Under the pieces are notes generated by a model. It ran no database searches, was not told the DNA's origin, and saw nothing but the letters and a program-made list of their open reading frames with translations. This document shows, piece by piece, positions 51,626 through 60,758 of a stretch of 64,000 nt of DNA (position 1 is the first letter of the stretch; each line of letters begins with the position of its first letter). The DNA lies in assembly GCA_041645435.1 (NCBI GenBank), contig JBAZQB010000001.1, positions 1-64,000 of the forward strand, read 5' to 3'. A program made the translations under genes and the position numbers. Source of the stretch: Methanoregula sp. GTDB taxonomy: Archaea > Halobacteriota > Methanomicrobia > Methanomicrobiales > Methanospirillaceae.

Positions 51626-51985
51626 ATAGATCATCTCCCGGGCACCGGGATCATGTTTTGAAGATGTCCGGACTCCGGGTTTTTACTATATCATTCCCAA
51701 AGGTATCCAATAGTGTTGAAAAACACCATTGTTACCGGACTTTTTTTCCAGAAGTAGGCATACCGGAAAAACAACCCTCATATTCGCATTCCGGCAGCCT
51801 TTCCGGGGTCCGGATGGGGTAAACCAAGTGACGAAAATCACATCAATTTAAGGGGCATTGGTGCCTGATAGGAGGGGTGCTTTCCAGCCATATTTTGGCA
51901 AACAGGGCACGATAATGCTTTCGTTTCCACAGGAACAAAAAAGAACGAATTTTCAGCGTTTTTGGGCACCAGCCCGGATATCAGA

Positions 51986-52022
51986 GAGCGAAAAGGAGCC
52001 CGAACAGGGCTTATTTTCGCTC
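51986..52022 (+). other. Long two-part hairpin
   Basis: GAGCGAAAA (51986-51994) pairs with TTTTCGCTC (52014-52022), and inside it AGCCC pairs with GGGCT around GAACA, with a 2x2 internal loop between the two stems. It lies about 170 bp before the AlbA_2 gene. Confidence 0.6.
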
Positions 52023-52189
52023 AGGACCCAGACCCCCATCTCTCCGGTATCTCCGACAAAGGAAAAATGAGGGGGATAATTTCACGCCCGTTTTTCCAGT
52101 AATCCCACAGGTCTCACCCCCCATAAGAGCAACAACCAGAAAAAGGAAGAGAACCCTAACTCAGTACAAAGTTCTGAAGCCTTTCGATC

Positions 52190-53557
52190 ATGACCCTCCA
52201 CGAATCCGACACACTGGAATTCAAAAAATCCCTCTCCCTCATCGAGCCCGCGCTCAAATCCGTATGCGGTTTCCTCAACCATCATGGCGGCGTCATCTCG
52301 TTTGGCAGGACCAACACCGGGGCAATAGTTGGCGTAGATCCTGCCGACCACTCGCTCCGCAGACTCTCCCAGCAAATCGCCTCCCGGATAAAACCGGAGA
52401 TCACACCGGATATCCGCGTCATTGAAGAAGGGGGAAAACACCTCATCGTTGTCACGGTGCTGGAGGGAATTGGCAAACCGTACTATCTTGATGCTATCGC
52501 ATACATGCGGACAGGAACCGAGAACCGGGTCATGCCACCCGACGAAATCAAGCGGATGATCCTCACCATCAACCAGCCCCCTTGGGATCGGGAGATTTGC
52601 CCCGGTGCAACCATTGATGATATCGATGCTGCCATTGTTTACGATTTTCTTGCAAAGGCAAAAGACGAACGCCGCCATGATGCCGACGCAAGCGCATCCG
52701 TTTCCAGCATTCTCAAAAAACTTCATCTGCTCAAAAATGGAGTGCCTACTAACACCGCGATCCTGTTATTCGGAAAAGACCCCCAGCAGTTCATACATCA
52801 GGCTGAAATCCGCTGCGGCCATTTCAGCGGGACCAATGTTACGAGCCCCTGCATCAGCATGAAAGTGATCGGCGGACCGCTTATGCGCCAGATTGATGAT
52901 ACGGTCAATTTTATCCTGTCGGTAATCCGGAAATCTGCAAGGGTCGTTCCCGGAAAAACACGGCGGGAGGAACACTGGGACTATCCTCCGGAAGCCGTGC
53001 GGGAATCCGTTATCAACGCGCTCTGCCACCGGGATTACCGGTCCGTTGCACATGCCCAGATCCGGATATTTACCGGACAACTTCAGGTATGGAACCCGGG
53101 AAAACTCCCGAATGTCCTGACCGTAGAATCGTTAAAGATTGATCATCTTTCTCTTCCGAGAAATACCGCTGTTGCTGATCTGCTTTTCCTCGCAGGATTC
53201 ATTGAACAATGGGGATCCGGAACCATTCACATGGTAAAGGCATGCCGTGAACAAACCCTTCCCGATCCGGAGTTCAGGGAACAGGATGATTCATTCTCCG
53301 TAACCTTCACCCGGTCAAGCATCAACCGCTTCATGGAAGAGCCGAATTTGATCAACGACCGGCAAAAACAGGCACTCGTATATCTAAGGCAGCACCCGGG
53401 GATCACCTCAGCTGAGTATGCAAAACAATTTGCCTGCACGCAAAAGACCGCTCAGCGGGATCTTTCAGAAATGGAAACTCTGCATATTGTCCTGAAAGAA
53501 GGAAAGACCAAGAGTACCGTCTATCTGCTAAATGATCCATTTCGGACATTTCTTTGA
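52190..53557 (+). CDS. AlbA_2-domain (RecG-like/Schlafen-type) putative transcriptional regulator
   Basis: A 455-aa protein with an N-terminal AlbA_2/Schlafen-type domain (1-115: TLEFKKSLSLIEPALKSVCG, then FLNHHGGVISFGRTNTGAIVGV), a central region, a HATPase_c_4-like domain (about 255-345: YPPEAVRESVINALCHRDY and FIEQWGSGTIHMVKACREQ) and a C-terminal winged helix (YLRQHPGITSAEYAKQF). Proteins of this plan are annotated as RecG-like helicases or regulators but lack helicase motifs. A cluster of CGGACA repeats starts at its 3' end. Its partner genes are not clear. Confidence 0.8.
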   Translation: MTLHESDTLEFKKSLSLIEPALKSVCGFLNHHGGVISFGRTNTGAIVGVDPADHSLRRLSQQIASRIKPEITPDIRVIEEGGKHLIVVTVLEGIGKPYYLDAIAYMRTGTENRVMPPDEIKRMILTINQPPWDREICPGATIDDIDAAIVYDFLAKAKDERRHDADASASVSSILKKLHLLKNGVPTNTAILLFGKDPQQFIHQAEIRCGHFSGTNVTSPCISMKVIGGPLMRQIDDTVNFILSVIRKSARVVPGKTRREEHWDYPPEAVRESVINALCHRDYRSVAHAQIRIFTGQLQVWNPGKLPNVLTVESLKIDHLSLPRNTAVADLLFLAGFIEQWGSGTIHMVKACREQTLPDPEFREQDDSFSVTFTRSSINRFMEEPNLINDRQKQALVYLRQHPGITSAEYAKQFACTQKTAQRDLSEMETLHIVLKEGKTKSTVYLLNDPFRTFL

Positions 53558-53790
53558 AAATTCCGGGCACTGATAAGGTTAGCAATCCGGCTGAAAATTT
53601 CCGCCTGTTTGAGTAAATAAGGCAAGATATTACCGAATAACCTAATGGGTAATTCGGACATATTCGGACATTGCAGCCAAATACCTGCGACCCAGAAAAC
53701 GAGTGAAATTCAAAGAAAAATCAAAACCGCTGAAAATTTGAAGGGGAACAGGGAGATTAATAGCGGACATATTGCGGACAATAGCGGACA
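53543..53790. repeat. Cluster of six CGGACA repeats
   Basis: CGGACA occurs at 53543, 53655, 53665, 53764, 53775 and 53785. ATTCGGACAT is exactly tandem at 53652-53661 and 53662-53671, and the last three are 10-11 bp apart (AGCGGACA, TGCGGACA, AGCGGACA), near one helical turn. Apart from this, the 309-bp gap before metG has no gene. Confidence 0.65.
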
Positions 53791-53866
53791 AAAATCTTTT
53801 CGACCCGTGAAGGGTTACAAAAAAAATTGATTGTGTCCAATGATCGGCCAAGACAATAAAAAAAAA

Positions 53867-55855
53867 TTACCGGATCTTACTGCCCGGTTCCACCGGCCGG
53901 AACGGTACGAGCAGGGACGCGGCATCTCCCGCCGCGAGCACCATGCCGTTGCTCTCCACGCCAAAGATCTTTGCCGGAGCAAGGTTGGTCACGACCACCA
54001 CATCCTTTCCCACCAGTTCTTCGGGCTTGTAGAACTGCTGCATACCGGCAACGATCTGCCGGGTCTCGCTCCCGATATCGACCTGCAATTTTAAGAGTTT
54101 GTTCGATTTCGGTACCGGCTCTGCGGACAGAACCTTGCCGGTCCTGATATCCAGTTTCTGGAATTCCTCGAATGTAACCATGGGTATCTTCTCCGTCTTC
54201 TTGTTTGCTTCTGCAACCCGTTTCTGGAGCAGGGCATCGAGTTCTTTGACCTGATCCTCTTCCATCTTTACAAAGAGCGGGGTGGGGGCTTTGATGCTCC
54301 CTTCCGGTACCGGGTGCGTTGCTTCGCGGATAGGGTGATTCGCTACCTGATCGGTGTAACCCAGCTGCTTCCAGCATTCCTGCGCAGTCGCGGGCATCAC
54401 GGGTTCGAGGAGCAAGGCGAGGGCTTTTGTTATCTGGATGCAGTTTTTGATGACCTGTGCAGCGGCAGCCCTGTCGGTCTTGATGAGTTTCCACGGGGCG
54501 TTTGTCTGGATGTAGGTGTTGCCGAACGCCGCAAGCGTCATGATCGCATCGACAGCACCCTTGAACTCGTACTCCTGCATGTATCCATTGACGGTTGCAA
54601 GGCACTTTTCGATCTCCGCGGTGATCGCCGGGTCAACAACACCTCCGGGAATGCCCTCCCACTCCTTCTGGGCGAAGTAGAGCGTGCGGTACACGAAGTT
54701 ACCGAAGATATTGACCACTTCATTGTTGATCCGTTCGGCAAAAATCTTCCACGAGAAGTTCAGTTCCTTGGTGTGGCTCGTGTACGCGAGCAGGTAGTAG
54801 CGCAGGTAATCGGCGGGCAGGCCCTTGTCAAGGTAATCGTCATTCGTCCAGACCACGTAGCCCCGGGATTTCGAGAACTTGTGGTCATCTACTTTGACCA
54901 TCCCGCTTGCCACAATCGCGTGCGGAACCCCGTAGCCGGCTCCTTTGAGGAGCGCCGGCCAGAAGATACAGTGGTGGTAGATGATATCGCCGCCAATGAA
55001 ATGCGTGACCCGGTTCTCCCCGCACCAGAACCGTTTCCAGTCGTTGCCGGTCTTTTTGGCCCATTCTTCGGTAAACGCGATGTAGCCCACGGGAGCATCG
55101 ACCCATACATAGACCACGAGATCGTCGCGGCCCGGGAACTTCACGCCCCATTCGAGCGTCCGGGTGATGCACCAGTCGTGGAGTTCGTCTTTTATCCAGC
55201 CGATTGCATAGTTCTTCGCATTGCTCGTGCCCCGCAGGGTGTCAAGGTACGGGAGCAGGAACTCCTTGAACTCCGAGAGCTTGAAGAAATAATGTTCCTG
55301 GTCGCGGAACTCCGCTTTCGTCCCGCAGACCTTGCAGACCGGATCCTTGATCTCGCCGGGTTCCAGGTGCTTGCCGCACCCCTGGTCGCACTCATCCCCG
55401 CGTGCCGGCTTGCCGCAGTGGGGGCAGGTGCCCTCGACATACCGGTCCGGGAGGAACCGTTTGCACTTTGTGCAGTAGGCCTGGTGCACGATCTGCTTGT
55501 AGATGTACCCGTTCTTCCCGAGTTCGGCCATGATGGCCTGCGTGCGGTGGTGGTTTGCGGGATTGTCCGTCATGCCGAAATGATCGAACATCACGTTCAT
55601 CCGCTTGAACGTCTCGTTGAAGTGCGCATGGTAGCGCTCGGACATGGCCCGCGGGGTGATGCCGGTCTCTTCAGCAGAGACTACGATGGGTGTCCCATGA
55701 TTGTCCGAACCGCAGACGAATACAACTTCTTCTCCCATCCGCCGCATATAGCGGACGTACGCGTCAGCGGGAACGTACGTTCGCAGGTGTCCGAGATGGC
55801 AGGGGCCGTTTGTGTACGGCAGCCCGCACGTGACCAGCAGCGGTGGCGGTGTCAT
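53867..55855 (-). CDS. metG: Methionyl-tRNA synthetase
   Basis: A 662-aa class I synthetase. It has the HIGH motif as HLGH in GPCHLGHLRTY, a double zinc-binding knuckle (CTKCKRFLP, CPHCGKPARGDEC, CKVCG), the KMSKS loop as KFSKS, the anticodon-binding helical domain, and a C-terminal EMAPII-type tRNA-binding domain (LDIRTGKVLSAEPVPKSNKL to the end). The fused C-terminal domain is common in archaea. ATG 55855 starts MTPPPLLVTCGLPYTNGP; the longer upstream frame overlaps the divergent gene and is not coding. Confidence 0.96.
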   Translation of the reverse strand: MTPPPLLVTCGLPYTNGPCHLGHLRTYVPADAYVRYMRRMGEEVVFVCGSDNHGTPIVVSAEETGITPRAMSERYHAHFNETFKRMNVMFDHFGMTDNPANHHRTQAIMAELGKNGYIYKQIVHQAYCTKCKRFLPDRYVEGTCPHCGKPARGDECDQGCGKHLEPGEIKDPVCKVCGTKAEFRDQEHYFFKLSEFKEFLLPYLDTLRGTSNAKNYAIGWIKDELHDWCITRTLEWGVKFPGRDDLVVYVWVDAPVGYIAFTEEWAKKTGNDWKRFWCGENRVTHFIGGDIIYHHCIFWPALLKGAGYGVPHAIVASGMVKVDDHKFSKSRGYVVWTNDDYLDKGLPADYLRYYLLAYTSHTKELNFSWKIFAERINNEVVNIFGNFVYRTLYFAQKEWEGIPGGVVDPAITAEIEKCLATVNGYMQEYEFKGAVDAIMTLAAFGNTYIQTNAPWKLIKTDRAAAAQVIKNCIQITKALALLLEPVMPATAQECWKQLGYTDQVANHPIREATHPVPEGSIKAPTPLFVKMEEDQVKELDALLQKRVAEANKKTEKIPMVTFEEFQKLDIRTGKVLSAEPVPKSNKLLKLQVDIGSETRQIVAGMQQFYKPEELVGKDVVVVTNLAPAKIFGVESNGMVLAAGDAASLLVPFRPVEPGSKIR

Positions 55856-55889
55856 GACTACATTTTTTGATTGTGAACCGTAATAAGAT

Positions 55890-56687
55890 ATGACCATGGC
55901 CAAGCTGCACAAACTCACCACGCGGGCGTTCGGGGCCGAACCCGGTACTCCGGATGTTGCCCAACTTTCTGAATGGATCGCGGAGCACCGCGGCACCCTG
56001 GCCGATCTGACCACGTACCAGCTGTACCAGTCGCTTGCGCTGCAACTGGAGGCCGGGATCGTGCATCCCTGCGCCGGAGGGAAGTTCTGTGCCGACCGGA
56101 TCCGGGCGTCCCTTCTTGGTGTGACTGAGGGGCGTGCAGTTGATGAGATCGCGGTGAATCCTGAAGCGCTCATCGAAGATGCGGCGGGCATCGTAGTGCA
56201 GAAGCGCAACTGCTGGTGTGCGCTGCCGGCGCCTCATGTGCTTGGGCTTACCGATGGATACTATGGCGATGATGAAGAGTGGAGCGATGCGCTTACTGAT
56301 GCATACTGCACGCTTATGCGGGCAATGCGGGACATTGGTGTCGCAGGGCACGTGCTGATCTGCGACAAGGCAGATGAGATGGAGATCAGGGCACTTGCAC
56401 AGCAGAAAGTATTCTTCTTCCAGCCGGATGCGGATCGCAAAAGTCTGGAGTGCCTTATGGAACACCAGCGGCAGATTGCGGTGCGCCCAAAGCAGCTGGA
56501 AACGGTTTTTGATCTCATGAATGAGTATGACCTGCGGAAGATCCATATTGTGGACGCGGATGCAGACGCGATAAAACTCACCCTTTCCCATGTCGATCCG
56601 GATCAGGTAACTGTCGGGGGTTATTGTCTGGATAAGAGCGAAGAATACTGGAAAAACCTTGTTGATGCCGCGGTATATACCCGCTGA
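55890..56687 (+). CDS. Conserved hypothetical protein
   Basis: A 265-aa soluble protein of unknown function. It starts MTMAKLHKLTTRAFGAEPGT (an alternative ATG is at 55896), contains a Cys pair region (IVHPCAGGKFCADRI, then NCWCALPAPHVLGL) and an acidic C-terminal half with HIVDADADAIKLTLSH. The cysteines could bind a metal. It is divergent from metG across 34 bp. I cannot assign a family. Confidence 0.7.
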   Translation: MTMAKLHKLTTRAFGAEPGTPDVAQLSEWIAEHRGTLADLTTYQLYQSLALQLEAGIVHPCAGGKFCADRIRASLLGVTEGRAVDEIAVNPEALIEDAAGIVVQKRNCWCALPAPHVLGLTDGYYGDDEEWSDALTDAYCTLMRAMRDIGVAGHVLICDKADEMEIRALAQQKVFFFQPDADRKSLECLMEHQRQIAVRPKQLETVFDLMNEYDLRKIHIVDADADAIKLTLSHVDPDQVTVGGYCLDKSEEYWKNLVDAAVYTR

Positions 56688-56719
56688 GTAAAAAGGCTTG
56701 CGAAAAAGGGAGATCCGGA

Positions 56720-57223
56720 TCAGTTCTGACCTATCTGGTGAGAAACGGACGGGATACTGATCTGATCGTTCCAGGTTTCCCGATATCCGTCGGGGAAAAT
56801 TATGGTAGTTGTCGCGGGTGAGAAATCCGGCGAAATGAGTGGTGCAAACCAGTACGTGTTGAGAATTTTTTGTGCACGTTCAAATGACACGGCGGGCGTT
56901 TCCATTCCTGTTTTTCCCTTCTCGCTGGTAACCGTGGCAAATGAGGGGACAATCACCACCGCTGAAGAACTTGTTGCTTTTGTTACCGTAACCGGTTCTT
57001 TTGCATGTCCCTCGAATGCGGATTTGAGTTCAGCAGCCGGATCGGTGATCCTGAAAAATACCGCACTCTGTTCAAACAGGGACAGATCATACTGCATATC
57101 GATTGCCGCATTCCCGTTCTGGGCAAGGGTGATGGTGAGTGTCTTTAACGTAAATGCCTGTGCCGGCATTACCAAAAACACCAGAATGCAGAGGCACCCG
57201 ATGATGAGGTTGATCTTTTTCAT
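56720..57223 (-). CDS. Exported hypothetical protein
   Basis: A 167-aa secreted protein beginning MKKINLIIGCLCILVFLVM with a cleavable signal peptide ending near AQA. The mature part is beta-rich (LKTLTITLAQNGNAAIDMQY, then TVTKATSSSAVVIVPSF) and Tyr/Trp-containing at the end. No lipobox and no membrane anchor are seen. I do not recognise a family. It converges on the preceding hypothetical gene. Confidence 0.65.
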   Translation of the reverse strand: MKKINLIIGCLCILVFLVMPAQAFTLKTLTITLAQNGNAAIDMQYDLSLFEQSAVFFRITDPAAELKSAFEGHAKEPVTVTKATSSSAVVIVPSFATVTSEKGKTGMETPAVSFERAQKILNTYWFAPLISPDFSPATTTIIFPDGYRETWNDQISIPSVSHQIGQN

Positions 57224-57319
57224 GGTGAATGGTTGTACGATCATGGAAGTTAAAAAATCATAGGATGGTTGAAGTAAGAACAATCCCGTGTTGTGATCAT
57301 CCGGGCAGGAAAAATTATT

Positions 57320-58291
57320 TTATTGGGATTCTGCCGCTTTTACGAACTCTTCGAAATGCCGGCTCTTCTTGAACAGCCACCAGGTGAACCGCTCAACCAC
57401 GGAAAAATTGAATGAACCCCCCGCTGCGTTCGGGTGCCCGCCCCCGCCAAATTCGCGGGCGATAATGTGGCTTATCGGGGGTACTGAGCGCACCGAGAAC
57501 TTGCCGTCTTTTCCGATGATCACTTCAATATCGGTCTTCTTCGTGGTACGGATGAAATGGGCGGTCTCGCTCGGGTAGCCATACAGGGGCGCAAAAGCAA
57601 TCCGGTATTTTTTCCCGAGGATGGTCGTGTGGTTCAGGCTGCGCTGCATCATTGCATCCATATCAGCCTTGATCTCTGCGTATTCCTGTTCGATCAGGGT
57701 ATCGGAAAAGATCCCGGAAATAAGGCAGTTGCGGACATGTTCGCGGTTCTTCTTTCGCTGGAGTACCTGCCCGAGTACTGCTGAACGGGGATCTGCATGT
57801 TTCCAGAGATCATAATCGCAGACAACCCGGGCAACTTCGACAGCAACCGGGTTTTCGGAGGCGAGATCGCGGGCAACGATACCGGTCCCGCAGACAGAGG
57901 TATCGATGTGGAGCAGCGCAACGGTGCGCTCGACTTTTTTGATCTCGTCATCCCGCCACCGGTGGTGATCCCGCCACTCTATCTTCCAGCCGTTAGCTGT
58001 AGCCTTACGGGAAATCGCTTCAATCTCACGGTGATACCCGAGATCCGAGATCGAGAGCAGGTCACCTTTTCCCTCGCAGGAGGCAACGAGTGCAAAGAGC
58101 GTGGCAAATTTTCCCACCGAACTCCAGATGGTGAATACACCTTCGGTGCCAAATTTCATCCGGTGAATCGCATCCGCTCCCACGGCATCGAGATCATTGT
58201 GCGTGAGGTGGACGACATGTGCGGTGCGGCTTTTTAGTGCATTCACCAGGCCGCTGTTCTCGCCACCGCCACCGTTACCCGGGAGTGACAT
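57320..58291 (-). CDS. DHH-family phosphoesterase
   Basis: A 323-aa DHH/DHHA1 protein. It has THNDLDAVGADA (motif I), LLSISDLGYH, the DHH motif in WRDHHRW and the terminal REFGGGGHPNAAGG. The layout is that of small archaeal phosphoesterases acting on nano-RNA, pAp or cyclic dinucleotides, distinct from the RecJ-like protein at 25.2-26.6 kb. The N-terminus has a Gly-rich stretch. The substrate is not evident. Confidence 0.85.
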   Translation of the reverse strand: MSLPGNGGGGENSGLVNALKSRTAHVVHLTHNDLDAVGADAIHRMKFGTEGVFTIWSSVGKFATLFALVASCEGKGDLLSISDLGYHREIEAISRKATANGWKIEWRDHHRWRDDEIKKVERTVALLHIDTSVCGTGIVARDLASENPVAVEVARVVCDYDLWKHADPRSAVLGQVLQRKKNREHVRNCLISGIFSDTLIEQEYAEIKADMDAMMQRSLNHTTILGKKYRIAFAPLYGYPSETAHFIRTTKKTDIEVIIGKDGKFSVRSVPPISHIIAREFGGGGHPNAAGGSFNFSVVERFTWWLFKKSRHFEEFVKAAESQ

Positions 58292-58360
58292 CTGTTAATA
58301 CTGTCATCGCAGCGTATAAAAAAGAGCGGTCATGCCCATTATCAGGGCAAATGACCGGAT

Positions 58361-58370
58361 CATTTATTAG
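58361..58370 (+). promoter_or_regulatory. Candidate TATA box of tRNA-Phe
   Basis: CATTTATTAG is centred about 31 nt before the tRNA 5' end. Confidence 0.4.
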
Positions 58371-58396
58371 TCACAAGCGACAACATTTGTACTCCT

Positions 58397-58470
58397 GCCC
58401 TAGTAGCTCAGCTTGGGAGAGCGCTAGACTGAAGATCTAGTTGTCGCCTGTTCAAATCAGGCCTGGGGCA
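58397..58470 (+). tRNA. tRNA-Phe (GAA)
   Basis: The acceptor stem pairs GCCCTAG with CTGGGGC (one G-U pair), the anticodon stem CTAGA/TCTAG encloses CTGAAGA (anticodon GAA), and the T-arm is GCCTG-TTCAAAT-CAGGC. The discriminator is A. No intron. Confidence 0.95.
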
Positions 58471-58563
58471 CTTCTTTTATTGTTTTTGTTTTTCAAAAAC
58501 AATCTATTATCTCAAATCGGATTAAACAATTATCTCAATTACCATGATTTCCCGGAGGACTCT

Positions 58564-60552
58564 ATGAACCTGATGCTTGCCGCGGTCATCGTCGTCATCC
58601 TGTCCATCGTGCTCCTGTATATCGGCAATCACTTCCGGCTCCCGAGTATTGTTTCATTCCTTATCATCGGGATGCTGCTCGGGCCGTTTGGGTTTGGCCT
58701 CATCACCGACCAGTCTGCTATCGAGACCTTTGGCGAGATTGGGATCATCCTTCTGCTCTTTACAATCGGCCTTGAGTTCTCGTTCGAAAAGCTCCTGCGT
58801 TCATGGCGGACGGTCATCATTGGCGGGCTGCTCCAGGTAACAACAACCATCGTCGCAATCACCCTTGTCACCTCGTATTTCAAGCTCCCGTTCAATGAAG
58901 CGCTTGTCTTTGGGTTCATTGTATCCCTTTCCAGTACAGCAATTGTGATGAAGATCCTGCAGGAACGCGGGGAAGTGGATACGCTCCAGGGCAGGACACT
59001 CCTTGGGATCCTCATCTTCCAGGACCTGGCAATCATCCCGATGATCCTCATAACACCACTCCTGGTGGGCAGCAGCGGTCCTGACCTGGACCGGCTCCCT
59101 TACCAGATTGGAAAAGTTGCCGGGCTCCTTCTCGTCATCATTATCCTTGCCAAATGGATCATCCCAGCTTTCCTGTACCGGGTTGCCCGCCAGAAGAACC
59201 GCGAGCTGTTCTTCATTACCATAGCCGGCACCTGCCTGGTTATCGGGTGGCTGACGAACGAGGCCGGCCTCTCGGTCACGCTGGGGGCTTTTGTGGCTGG
59301 CCTGATTATCGGGGAATCTGATTACAATATTGATGCACTCAGCCACATCATCCCGTTCCGGGATGTCTTTGCAGCAATATTTTTCCTCTCTATTGGCATG
59401 CTCCTTAATACCCGTACCGTCTTTGCGGATCTTAACTGGATCATCCTTATCGTCATCATCATCCTGTCCGTCAAGATCCTGACGGGGGTTTTTTCAGCCG
59501 CAGTCCTTGGCCTGCCCGCCCGGGTCTGCATCTTTACCGGGCTTGCACTCTGCCAGATAGGGGAGTTTTCCTTTGTGCTCGCAAAGACCGGTCTTGATTC
59601 CCATCTCATCACTGACGGACTCTACCAGCTTTTTCTTGCCGGGGCGATCATCACCATGGCGCTGACCCCTTTTACGATGAACGCCTCCCCGCGAATTGTC
59701 GAACTGTTTTACCGGATTAGCCCAAAACGGGCATTACGGCCCGGGCACGCGGAGACGGATGCCAGTACCGGGAGATTCCTCTCCGGCCATATGATCATTG
59801 CCGGGTATGGTGCAACCGGTAAAAGCGTTGCACGGGCTGCCGAGATCACCGGGATTCCTTATATGGTGATCGAGCTGAACCCGGAAATTATCCGGAAAGA
59901 GAAAACGTCCCGTCATCCCCATTTCATTTTCGGGGATGCAGCCCAGCGCGAAGTGCTCGAACATGCGGGAATATACAATGCACGGGCGCTCGTTGTTGTA
60001 GTATCGGAGGAGGAAGCAATACCTCGTATCGTCCACCTGGCCCGGCAGCTTTCGCCCCATATCCATATCGTGGCCCGGATACGTCATATCCGGCATACGC
60101 AGAAGCTTCTCGATATCGGTGCAGATGAGGTGGTATCCGAAGAATTCGAGGCTGCACGGGAGATCTTTACCCGGGCGCTGCGGAAATATCATCTGCCCGA
60201 GACCGAGATACAGAAGATTGTTTCCCGCCTTCAGAAATGGGGGTATGCAAAATTTATCAAGAATCCGGAGAACGGTGCAACAAAATCCAGCATAGATACC
60301 CTGCTGCATTCCCTCCGGATACATACCCTTCTTGTTGAACCCGGTTCTTACTCTGACGGAAAGATCATAGCCGATCTGGATATCAGGAATCGTTTCGGCA
60401 TTGCAGATTTCGGGTTCCGGCACGGCGAGAAGACCGTTTTTGATCCCGAGGATTCCCAGGAGATTACTGCAGGAGATGCACTGATCATTTTTGCATCCGA
60501 TGATAAAGTCGAAGAAATCTATCCCCTTCTCTTTAAAAAGCCAGACCGGTGA
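58564..60552 (+). CDS. KefB/C-type monovalent cation:proton antiporter with RCK domain
   Basis: A 662-aa membrane protein. About 12 hydrophobic helices form a CPA2 transporter domain (1-390, with SLSSTAIVMKIL and FSFVLAKTGL). A TrkA-N/RCK domain follows (about 400-520), with the NAD-binding MIIAGYGATGKSVARAAEI, and a TrkA-C domain ends it (LLVEPGSYSDGKIIADLDI). It would exchange K+ or Na+ for protons with nucleotide gating. GGAGGA lies before the ATG at 58564. Confidence 0.9.
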   Translation: MNLMLAAVIVVILSIVLLYIGNHFRLPSIVSFLIIGMLLGPFGFGLITDQSAIETFGEIGIILLLFTIGLEFSFEKLLRSWRTVIIGGLLQVTTTIVAITLVTSYFKLPFNEALVFGFIVSLSSTAIVMKILQERGEVDTLQGRTLLGILIFQDLAIIPMILITPLLVGSSGPDLDRLPYQIGKVAGLLLVIIILAKWIIPAFLYRVARQKNRELFFITIAGTCLVIGWLTNEAGLSVTLGAFVAGLIIGESDYNIDALSHIIPFRDVFAAIFFLSIGMLLNTRTVFADLNWIILIVIIILSVKILTGVFSAAVLGLPARVCIFTGLALCQIGEFSFVLAKTGLDSHLITDGLYQLFLAGAIITMALTPFTMNASPRIVELFYRISPKRALRPGHAETDASTGRFLSGHMIIAGYGATGKSVARAAEITGIPYMVIELNPEIIRKEKTSRHPHFIFGDAAQREVLEHAGIYNARALVVVVSEEEAIPRIVHLARQLSPHIHIVARIRHIRHTQKLLDIGADEVVSEEFEAAREIFTRALRKYHLPETEIQKIVSRLQKWGYAKFIKNPENGATKSSIDTLLHSLRIHTLLVEPGSYSDGKIIADLDIRNRFGIADFGFRHGEKTVFDPEDSQEITAGDALIIFASDDKVEEIYPLLFKKPDR

Positions 60553-60633
60553 TAATTTACCTGTTCAAATCCGGTTTTAATCCCTCTTTTATTGGTGTTG
60601 TTTTTGATCTCTCCGTCGACAAAGGAGGCACTC

Positions 60634-60758
60634 TGCACCACATTTTAATTATTTCTCTTATTTCTGCACCACAATAAATCCAATCTGGTGCACCAATGGG
60701 AAAAAATAAGTTCTTCGCTCCCAATTCTTTTGTACATACGGCGTGGTGGTGTGGTGCA
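60634..60758 (+). promoter_or_regulatory. Operator-like array before the acyl-CoA synthetase gene
   Basis: TGCACCACA occurs at 60634-60642 and 60665-60673, the palindrome TGGTGCACCA lies at 60686-60695, and the reverse complement TGTGGTGCA lies at 60750-60758, overlapping the start ATG by one base. Several sites of one motif at a promoter suggest a specific DNA-binding regulator, not encoded nearby as far as I can see. Confidence 0.55.

Larger units (their letters stand above)
50909..52189. other. Gene-poor region of about 1.28 kb with strong hairpins
   Basis: No open frame here has a plausible start, codon pattern or recognised motif. The base composition is AT-rich in runs. Three strong hairpins lie between 51603 and 52022 (listed separately), which suggests a non-coding RNA or decayed mobile DNA. 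Confidence 0.5.

Noticed and set aside
51359..51634. 91-codon minus frame in the gene-free region
   Set aside because: Aromatic-rich, AT-driven composition and no start signal; hairpins fall inside it.
54314..55870. 518-codon frame antisense to metG
   Set aside because: MetG is certain; the opposite frame is a GC-rich shadow without motifs.
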